Assembly (NCBI GenBank): GCA_039817415.1
Contig: JBCBVV010000040.1
Span: forward strand, 1 to 60,219
Length of the DNA: 60,219 bases
Direction of reading: 5' to 3'
Source of the DNA: JALEFZ01 sp039817415
GTDB taxonomy: Bacteria; Bacteroidota; Bacteroidia; J057
In this document: piece by piece, positions 53,912-60,219 of the stretch
Numbering within the stretch: position 1 is the stretch's first letter
How the letters are laid out: every line of letters begins with the position of its first letter
The notes under the pieces: generated by a model
What the model saw: only the letters and a program-made list of their open reading frames with translations
Told to the model about the DNA's origin: nothing
Database searches by the model: none
Translations under genes and position numbers: made by a program

Positions 53912-54952
53912 TTATCTGATACCTGCCTGATCTAGCATACGCCTGTATTTCTGCGCATAAGCTTCGTGTGCAGCCAAGGTTTTGGAGAAGTGGTGATACC
54001 CTGATCCATCAATCTTCGCACAGAAGAACATGTAGTCGTGTTTTTCTGAGTCCAGAATAGCATCAATGGAAGGAATGGAGGGCGTACAAATTGGCCCTGG
54101 AGGTATGCCTGGATACAAATAAGTATTGTAGGGAGAGTCGTACTTCAGGTGCTTATTTAGGATTCGTCTAAGGGTGAAGTCTCCTACTGCATACTTAACG
54201 GTAGGATCAGCTTCTAAGGGCCATTTTTTTCTGACTCGATTCAAGTATACGCCTGCCACCCTGGCCTTTTCATCATTTTTATTGGTTTCTTCCTCTACGA
54301 TAGAGGCTAAGGTCATGACTTCTTTACGAGTCAAGTTGAGTTTTTTTCTTTTCGCTTCACGATCTTCATTCCAGAAACGCTTATACTCCTTAAACATGCG
54401 CTCATAAAATTCTTTGGGTTTGATGTGCCAATGCATTTCATAAGTGTTGGGAATAAAGATCATCATGGCCAATTCTGGATTCAGTCCCCCCTGTTTCTTC
54501 AAGAAGCTTTGGTCCTCCATCACATCCGAGATATCCTGGCTAGACATTTCTAGTCTTTCCCCGATATGCTTGGCTAGGTCTTGCTTTTTCCGAAATTTGA
54601 CAAAAGTAAAATCGATGGGCTCTCTCAGACCTGAACGAAGAAGTCCAATCAATTCTCTGTTGCTCATCCCATTCTTAATAATATACCTACCTGGATATAC
54701 ATGCTTAGGATAATTCATCTGCTCTGCCAGCCAATGAAATGAGCGCGGATCTTTTATGATCTTCTCGTCTAGCAGTTTGTTACCAACCTCTATGTAATCA
54801 TGGCCTGTAGGAATAAAAAACTCCAAGTCCTTTCCGTCAGGAGTTTTGACGTTGGACCCAAAAATGGGTTGATATACAAAGTTGTAAGCCGCGAAGCCCC
54901 CTCCTGCAAGAAGAAGTAGCCAAAACAACGGACTGGTCAGTAAACGCTTCAT
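53912..54952 (-). CDS. mltG: endolytic peptidoglycan transglycosylase MltG (YceG)
   Basis: A 346-residue inner-membrane lytic transglycosylase. One N-terminal TM helix (about 7-25), a LysM-like part, then the YceG domain with the catalytic glutamate in LASIVEEET and the motifs YLNRVRKKWPLEADPTVKYA and YNTYLYPGIPPGPICTPS. It cuts nascent glycan strands and sets their length. Length is typical. Confidence 0.95.
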   Translation of the reverse strand: MKRLLTSPLFWLLLLAGGGFAAYNFVYQPIFGSNVKTPDGKDLEFFIPTGHDYIEVGNKLLDEKIIKDPRSFHWLAEQMNYPKHVYPGRYIIKNGMSNRELIGLLRSGLREPIDFTFVKFRKKQDLAKHIGERLEMSSQDISDVMEDQSFLKKQGGLNPELAMMIFIPNTYEMHWHIKPKEFYERMFKEYKRFWNEDREAKRKKLNLTRKEVMTLASIVEEETNKNDEKARVAGVYLNRVRKKWPLEADPTVKYAVGDFTLRRILNKHLKYDSPYNTYLYPGIPPGPICTPSIPSIDAILDSEKHDYMFFCAKIDGSGYHHFSKTLAAHEAYAQKYRRMLDQAGIR

Positions 54953-55243
54953 CTGGAATGTGTTTATGTTTTGCGAGACGATTTAGCTCCTCATTTTCCC
55001 AAAATGAAGGGAATTTTCCAATAAAGAGACATGAATCCCTGAAAAGGTACGAAGGATCAAGTGAATAGATTCGGAATCCCTCAAAGCAGATGACCTTTTT
55101 CGACCAAAATCGTACCCAAAATGATCAATCCTCTAATTAGCAACAAGATGGTGTAGGGTTTGAAGTCTTTGATCACATAAATAATTGAATTCCATTCCAC
55201 CAAGAGCTACGATACCCTTTTGTTCACGTTCAATCAGATCTTT

Positions 55244-55501
55244 ATGAACATCATTGCATTGTTATTCCTTACCACTCCCCTACAGGTACCGCAAGATAGT
55301 ATGAAAGAGGTCGTACCTCAGTCCATGAATGAAATTCAGGTAGAAGCTCCACAAAGAAAAAATCTGATTAGCAAGGAGGAGGAAGCCCAGATCACGCGCT
55401 GGGAACAAGAACAAGAGCAGCTGAATAATCAAGAGGAAAAAGCCTTCCTGATCGACTTCTTGCCTGTTAGTAATTCACAAATGCCTTCCTCTAGCCTTTA
55501 G
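55244..55501 (+). CDS. small hypothetical protein, possibly secreted
   Basis: An 85-residue protein with a short hydrophobic start (MNIIALLFLTTPLQ) and a charged, Gln/Glu-rich remainder that includes a likely helix (KEEEAQITRWEQEQEQLNNQ). I do not recognise it. I use ATG 55244; a TTG at 55220 extends it by eight residues. A strong terminator 46 nt after the stop supports a real transcript. Confidence 0.55.
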   Translation: MNIIALLFLTTPLQVPQDSMKEVVPQSMNEIQVEAPQRKNLISKEEEAQITRWEQEQEQLNNQEEKAFLIDFLPVSNSQMPSSSL

Positions 55502-55546
55502 CCCTTGTCCAGAATTTATCGCACTTGTATTTTATATAAACTAGAA

Positions 55547-55582
55547 CTCGCTGATGGGCATCCATCAGCGAGTATTTTTTTA
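55547..55582 (+). terminator. intrinsic terminator
   Basis: CTCGCTGATGG/CCATCAGCGAG (55548-55558 and 55563-55573) with a 4-nt loop and a T-rich tail (TATTTTTTT). Confidence 0.88.
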
Positions 55583-55606
55583 AAGGCGGGAGCGTATGTA
55601 CCTTTC

Positions 55607-55930
55607 CTATTCGGGCCAAACTTGCTCCCAATTGTTGTTGTCAAAATCGAGATCGCAGCTTGGGGGCAATAAACCTCCCATTGAACAGGCAGTGTCACAA
55701 TCTGCATCCACAATATACTCCAGCCCATCAAATGCCATGGCGCCCGTATTTAGCCAATAATAACGTTTGAAGCCTAGACGCTGTGCCTTAATTGGATGTT
55801 GCTTTTGGCTGCCATCTGCATTCTCTATGTAATCCTGTACACAAGCAGGCAAGTCATCTAAGGCATTACTTCCTTCCTGATCACAGGAGAACAGTAAGAA
55901 TCCCAAGACTACAAAGGGTAGGTATTTCAT
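55607..55930 (-). CDS. small cysteine-containing lipoprotein
   Basis: A 107-residue protein with a lipobox (GFLLFSC, Cys16). The rest has paired cysteines (ACVQDYIENADG, DADCDTACSMGG, SCDLDF), which could form disulfides, and resembles small Bacteroidota lipoproteins of the DUF6970 type; that resemblance is from memory and not searched. A good start and a terminator on the other strand border it. Confidence 0.72.
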   Translation of the reverse strand: MKYLPFVVLGFLLFSCDQEGSNALDDLPACVQDYIENADGSQKQHPIKAQRLGFKRYYWLNTGAMAFDGLEYIVDADCDTACSMGGLLPPSCDLDFDNNNWEQVWPE

Positions 55931-55994
55931 CTTTACAGGTATATAATAGGTAACAATACAGCAAAGACGTAATGGAGACCTAAAATGCTTGAAG

Positions 55995-56837
55995 CTATTC
56001 GATCATGGCTTCGGCAAATTCTTTGAAGCGGAGGATTGATTGAGGCTGAAGGCGTTTCATTTCCTTCAATAATTCTCGATCAACTGCACCGAGGTATATG
56101 ATATGTGAATCTGGTGTAAGCTCCACCTTCGACAGAATGTCCGCTCGTGTAGTTTTGGTAATTCCCTTGGTAGTTCTGATAAAAGAGTTTGGCGCATCAA
56201 ACTCCAAGACGATAAAATTATCGTAGCTATCCATGGTCGCTGGAATCTTCTTTTTGGTTAGGGAAGAAAGAACACCTGCCTGCAATTCATTGAGTTTGAC
56301 ACCAGCAAACAATCCATAGAGTTCATAGATACCGCTATTTGAAGGGAATCCTCTTAGGTCTCTGGGGATCAGTGCCTTCCTCGCGAGTAGCGCATCACCT
56401 GTTGCAGAAGCAGCTCTTGAATACCCCTTTGTAATCGGATGGTCTTTCCCAAAATGCGTATTGAGCTGATTCCTGTCCGTGACGTAAATCATGATGTTGG
56501 TGCCATTCATCTTATCCGTAGGTCTCTCCCCTTCTCCCTCCTCTTCGACTTCTTCATTTTCTCCATCAAAAATGTACTCAGCGGATAACTCAAGCATTTC
56601 CCCTCCAGCATCCTGTGTAAAACGACTTCCTGAGCTCACGAATTCATCTGAATAGCGAAAGGCATCATCGCCTAAACCTCTGCTGGCTGCGGCAACTTCA
56701 TCTGCGTTTCTCGCGCATCCCCTTAAGAGGGTATCTGCATTTCTTCCTAAGGTAAGCAGAGCAAGGGTGATAAAGGCGCCGACCTTAATCGAAAAACCTC
56801 CGCTCTTTTTTTCTTCGGTGGGTTGGTTTTGTTCCAT
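55995..56837 (-). CDS. hypothetical protein with one membrane segment
   Basis: A 280-residue protein of unknown family. A hydrophobic stretch (IKVGAFITLALLTLG, about 17-32) precedes an acidic low-complexity region (ENEEVEEEGEGERPTD, about 115-130) and an alpha/beta C-terminal domain (about 135-280; NIMIYVTDRNQLNTHFGKDH, NFIVLEFDAPNSFIR). I use ATG 56837 rather than 56882. It is divergent from the cytolysin-like gene, 174 bp apart, so shared control is possible. Confidence 0.72.
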   Translation of the reverse strand: MEQNQPTEEKKSGGFSIKVGAFITLALLTLGRNADTLLRGCARNADEVAAASRGLGDDAFRYSDEFVSSGSRFTQDAGGEMLELSAEYIFDGENEEVEEEGEGERPTDKMNGTNIMIYVTDRNQLNTHFGKDHPITKGYSRAASATGDALLARKALIPRDLRGFPSNSGIYELYGLFAGVKLNELQAGVLSSLTKKKIPATMDSYDNFIVLEFDAPNSFIRTTKGITKTTRADILSKVELTPDSHIIYLGAVDRELLKEMKRLQPQSILRFKEFAEAMIE

Positions 56838-57011
56838 GTTTAGTTGTGCGTTACAGAGCAAAATTAAGCATCCTATCTCCAAAAATCATCATTGACAAAC
56901 TATTTTTTATGCCTGCAAATCAGATACTTATAAAAAAATCAAGATTTAATGACCGCTTTTTGAAGGAAGTTGCGCGTATCTGGGTGTTTAGCAAAATCTA
57001 ACAACAGACTT

Positions 57012-59456
57012 ATGAACACCCTAATCAAAAATACCCTCATGATCTTCGTGATCATTTTCTCCCTTACTCACATGGGATGTGATCGAGAGGATGATATGCC
57101 TGAACCTAAGCCTACTCCAAGTCCAAGTCCCAACCCTACAGATTCTACTTCTAAGGGAAACGATGCTGAAGCCATTGCCAACTTTTTCACGACGCTTCCT
57201 AGCTGGGATGACTTTGCTCAAAACCCGCCCGAACAAGAAGCAGCCCCCACAGGAGCAACTGGTCAAGAAATTTCTCAAACGATGGATGTTCCGGTTATTC
57301 AAGAAGATGGAAGCGTAGATACCTTGTACAACGTAACCTATGAATGTCAGGAAACGCCCTACAGCCTTTCCCAAGATCCTGAGCGAATCGTCATGTATAG
57401 TCCAGATGTGGAAATCTTATGGCCTGGCTCATTGATTCAGGGAGCAAGCCACAAAGACCCCATTGGTTCCTTACGAGGACTGGTCATCAATGAACGAGAC
57501 TCGATCAACGTCTCCATTCCCAGCCTACCTACAGGAAGTAATTTCCGCAGGGTAAAACCCAACCAGGCCAATGTAGGCTCCGCCATCGGTGAGATGCTTG
57601 GAAACGCCACAGCTAATAACCTATCTACTCCCAGTACCATCAGTTTTACCATGGAATCCTACCATTCTGAAAAGCAAATGGCCTTGGCGATGGGATTGTC
57701 TGGAAAATATCTGGGTTTCTCAGGAAGCGCCTCTGGCAGTTTCAACAGCAACCAATCTGAAACGACGATTACGGTTCAGTTCTTCCAAAAGATGTTTGAA
57801 GTCGTTGTTGAGCCACCACAAACACCAGGAGCTTTTTTCAACGAGGATTTCACAGAGGCCAAACTTCAGCAGCAGATTGATCTGGGAAGAATGGGGCCAA
57901 ACAACCTACCTGTCTATGTTTCCAATATCGTATATGGACGAATGATGATGTTCTCATTGACTTCAACAGCCAGTGAAACGGAAATTCGTGCCATGCTTCA
58001 AGCTGCATATAGCAACATCGCCGGAAATGTAAAAGCCAGCATGTCAGCCAAGCAAAAGACCATCATCGAGGAATCTACGATTGCCATTACCTCTCTAGGA
58101 GGTGATGCGGATGCAACCATTAATATGATTCGTTCTGGAAACTGGCAAGACTACTTCACCAACTCGGCCCCCCTTTCTTCAGCAGCTCCTTTGTCCTACA
58201 CCTTCAGAAACCTTGGGGACGGCAGCATCGCTAACATCGTAGAGACCGATGAATTCAGCATCTCAGAGTGTACAGAAAGAGTTGGGGTACCGGGAGTATA
58301 TGACTTTTTCCCCGGAACGTCAGAAAACATGTCTGATATCGCCTTCCCCGTCGAGACTTACACAGGAGACTTTAACAACGATGGTAGAGATGACTTGATG
58401 TTTAACCACAAGGACAACTTTTCTAATCAGATCAAGCTAGCTTATGGAAACAGCAAGGGAACCTTCGATTTTCAGCCAGTGATTAACTACAGTGGAGGGA
58501 CTAACCCCAATTGGTCGATCTTCAAGACCCATATTGGAGATGTCAATGGCGACCAATTGGATGATGTTATCTTTAACGCATTAGAATCTGATAACAACCG
58601 GACCTATGTCGCCATCAATCAAGGCAATGGCCAATTTACCTACTCAAACAGCATGCAAAGACCTGCTGGGGGATGGAATAAATATGAGTTACATCTTGGC
58701 GATATTGATTCGGATGGAGCAGATGAATTCTTGTGGCGCTACAATGGATCTGGCTACGGCTCACGCTTGTACACAGGAAAATATATGTTGGCAGCTGACT
58801 CGGTCAAGATATTCCCATACCAGGATTTCTCAGGCACGGGTGTGTGGGGTTCCTACGATTCGTTTGTGGGGAATGTAGACGGTGGAGACGAGGATCTGGT
58901 TTTTGCCGATATTGGAGGCAACAGTGATGCTTTTACCTTACTAGGGAATGGAGATTCTACCATGAGCCTTGGAACAACCTACTTCTTGGGAGAAGGGCAG
59001 CATTACTATGAACCCTACGGAGGACAAGCCACCAACGACAGACTATCAGACATCATCATGGTTAAGCTAAGGGACAATGATATGGGTGTGTTGGTAGCGA
59101 GCAGTAATGGAAATGGGACATTTTCATGGACAGGAGGCACAAAACGTCCAAGCAATTACAATACGACAGACTGGAGGTCTTATAAGCCCTACATTGGAGA
59201 TGTGGACGGGGATGGAATTGACGATATCACCCTTACCAATCAAGAAAGTGGTGTTACCTGTAGCAAGGTCATTACCGCCTTGGGCACTCCGAATGGTGAA
59301 TATGATTTTACCCCTGTCAAACAGGAACAACCCTACGCCAATACATGGGCACAATACACCATTCTTCACCTTGATATTAATGGCGATAATAAAAACGATC
59401 TAGTCTGGATCAAACCCGCTAGTACAGCTGACATTTTTATCGCCCTAGCCAAATAA
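57012..59456 (+). CDS. cholesterol-dependent-cytolysin-like protein with FG-GAP propeller
   Basis: An 814-residue protein. The N-terminus is a signal peptide with a possible lipobox (THMGC, Cys23), followed by a Pro/Ser linker. Residues about 120-420 resemble domains 1-3 of the thiol-activated cytolysin family: ILWPGSLIQG (about 135-144), PVYVSNIVYGRMMM (300-313, the hallmark of this family) and the end of domain 3 PLSYTFRNLGDGSIANI (from about 393). The membrane-binding domain 4 with its Trp-rich loop is absent. Instead residues about 450-814 form roughly seven FG-GAP/VCBS blades with calcium motifs DFNNDGRDD, DVNGDQLDD, DIDSDGADE, DVDGDGIDD and DINGDNKND. I infer a pore-forming protein whose receptor module was swapped. 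Start is ATG 57012, not the TTG at 56970. Confidence 0.85.
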   Translation: MNTLIKNTLMIFVIIFSLTHMGCDREDDMPEPKPTPSPSPNPTDSTSKGNDAEAIANFFTTLPSWDDFAQNPPEQEAAPTGATGQEISQTMDVPVIQEDGSVDTLYNVTYECQETPYSLSQDPERIVMYSPDVEILWPGSLIQGASHKDPIGSLRGLVINERDSINVSIPSLPTGSNFRRVKPNQANVGSAIGEMLGNATANNLSTPSTISFTMESYHSEKQMALAMGLSGKYLGFSGSASGSFNSNQSETTITVQFFQKMFEVVVEPPQTPGAFFNEDFTEAKLQQQIDLGRMGPNNLPVYVSNIVYGRMMMFSLTSTASETEIRAMLQAAYSNIAGNVKASMSAKQKTIIEESTIAITSLGGDADATINMIRSGNWQDYFTNSAPLSSAAPLSYTFRNLGDGSIANIVETDEFSISECTERVGVPGVYDFFPGTSENMSDIAFPVETYTGDFNNDGRDDLMFNHKDNFSNQIKLAYGNSKGTFDFQPVINYSGGTNPNWSIFKTHIGDVNGDQLDDVIFNALESDNNRTYVAINQGNGQFTYSNSMQRPAGGWNKYELHLGDIDSDGADEFLWRYNGSGYGSRLYTGKYMLAADSVKIFPYQDFSGTGVWGSYDSFVGNVDGGDEDLVFADIGGNSDAFTLLGNGDSTMSLGTTYFLGEGQHYYEPYGGQATNDRLSDIIMVKLRDNDMGVLVASSNGNGTFSWTGGTKRPSNYNTTDWRSYKPYIGDVDGDGIDDITLTNQESGVTCSKVITALGTPNGEYDFTPVKQEQPYANTWAQYTILHLDINGDNKNDLVWIKPASTADIFIALAK

Positions 59457-59472
59457 TTCGGTGTTCTGTTTG

Positions 59473-60219
59473 TTATGCCCCTTCACCTTCGGGTGAAGGG
59501 TTTCTTTTTTCCTTGATTTCCTGTAGACCCGCTTCAATATTGTCTAAATAGGCATCCACCCTTGCATCTCCTGTTAAGGGTGCTAAGTACGCCTTCGCCT
59601 CTAATAGTAGCTTTTCTCCCTGCGCTAGATCGTTCTGACCAATAAGGATTCTTCCAAGGGTGACCTTCATATTGGCTCGTATTCTTTCATTAGGCTTTTC
59701 AATCGATTCATTGAGTTCATTTGCCCGTTGTACCATTTCCTTAGCCCTTCCAAACTCCCCTATTCTGAAAAGCCCAATGGCCAAGCCATGATAAGATATT
59801 CTTCCTTGCACAGGATAACGTCCTTTTTTCTGCCCCTCAGCTAATTTCTTATACATAGCCACCGCTTTTTCATAGCCCTCAATCGCCTTTTTGTATTCCC
59901 CCTTACTCAGGTACAAAGCAGCTATCTGACAGAGGCCTCCAATCCTGTAGGGATGCGCAGGAGGCAAAATCGTTTCCATGGCTTGATTCATTTGAATCTT
60001 ATACACCAAGGAAGAATCATAGGCCTTCATCAACTGATAAATGCGCGAAACATTCCCAAGGCTAGCCACTGTCTCTACATGGTTTGGGCCAAAGACAACC
60101 CTCCTTTGTGCCAAACCACCCTTAGCATAGATCAAAGCGGAGTCATAATCAGCTAGATCAAAATAAAGACTCGCTAGGTTATTGAGCGTATAGGCAATTT
60201 CTGAATGTGGCGGTTCAAA
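59473..60219 (-). CDS. tetratricopeptide protein, 5' end beyond window
   Basis: At least 248 residues of a TPR protein of the kinesin-light-chain kind (HSEIAYTLNNLASLYFDLAD, HVETVASLGNVSRIYQLMKA, YRIGGLCQIAALYLSKGEYK). The frame is open to the window edge at 60219, so the start is missing; the codon at 60135 is TTG and need not be the start. The C-terminus ends KRNPSPEGEGA, encoded in part by the neighbour's terminator hairpin. Role unknown. Confidence 0.85.
   Translation of the reverse strand, partial: FEPPHSEIAYTLNNLASLYFDLADYDSALIYAKGGLAQRRVVFGPNHVETVASLGNVSRIYQLMKAYDSSLVYKIQMNQAMETILPPAHPYRIGGLCQIAALYLSKGEYKKAIEGYEKAVAMYKKLAEGQKKGRYPVQGRISYHGLAIGLFRIGEFGRAKEMVQRANELNESIEKPNERIRANMKVTLGRILIGQNDLAQGEKLLLEAKAYLAPLTGDARVDAYLDNIEAGLQEIKEKRNPSPEGEGA
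59479..59510 (+). terminator. terminator of the cytolysin-like gene
   Basis: CCCTTCACC-TTCG-GGTGAAGGG (59479-59500), a stable UUCG tetraloop, then TTTCTTTTTT. It lies inside the coding end of the convergent TPR gene (codons for its last residues). Confidence 0.88.

Overview
The window comes from a Bacteroidota genome, most likely class Saprospiria. The evidence is a Bacteroidota-type 16S rRNA gene, genes with almost no Shine-Dalgarno sequences, candidate promoters of the TTTG/TTGG - 19 nt - TAnnTTTG kind, several proteins with type IX secretion (T9SS) C-terminal tails, a PorV/PorQ-family protein, a TonB-dependent receptor, SpIs/SpII secreted proteins, and a TPR-CHAT/ECF sigma set of the kind common in Saprospiria. 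The class is inferred from general resemblance of the rRNA and proteins, not from a search.

Layout. 1-2.1 kb: a 16S rRNA gene on the minus strand (its 23S partner lies outside the window) with two tandem candidate promoters. 2.1-8.5 kb: a minus-strand run of flippase-like membrane protein, GT2 glycosyltransferase, small acidic protein, a fusion of an oligopeptide ABC permease to a GAF-like and SpoIIE phosphatase module, and a nucleotide-sugar dehydrogenase; this looks like an envelope-glycan operon carrying a signalling fusion. 8.5-14.7 kb: ruvC, a TPR-CHAT protease-like protein, a secreted tectonin-like propeller protein, and an ECF-type sigma factor overlapping a membrane anti-sigma/TPR protein. 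14.7-16.8 kb: secreted ThuA-T9SS protein, HIT protein, greA. 16.9-25.8 kb: TonB-dependent receptor, giant T9SS-tailed protein and PorV-family protein, a three-gene outer-membrane cassette. 26.3-32.5 kb: M48 and S41 proteases, a 53-residue membrane protein, murB, and a fatty-acyl-AMP ligase fused to an acyl carrier domain. 32.6-41 kb: MORN-type secreted protein, LRR protein, Fur-family regulator, lipoprotein, T9SS protein, K+ channel, malate dehydrogenase, SPOR-like protein, Sfp-type phosphopantetheinyl transferase (which could activate the acyl carrier domain). 41.4-49.8 kb: redoxin, amylosucrase-like GH13, photolyase/cryptochrome, membrane protein, glycerol kinase, lipoprotein, rsmI. 49.8-53.9 kb: a LytTR response regulator and a large PDZ-like/multi-TM LytS-type kinase whose upstream region holds two copies of an undescribed terminator-like repeat. 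53.9-60.2 kb: mltG, small secreted proteins, a cholesterol-dependent-cytolysin-like protein whose membrane-binding domain is replaced by an FG-GAP propeller, and a truncated TPR gene.

The strongest candidates for something new are the cytolysin/FG-GAP lipoprotein (57012-59456), the tandem hairpin repeats in front of the LytS-type kinase (53285-53519, with a related 14-mer in front of its regulator), and the ABC-permease/SpoIIE phosphatase fusion (3583-6060). No CRISPR array, tRNA gene, insertion sequence or phage gene was seen.
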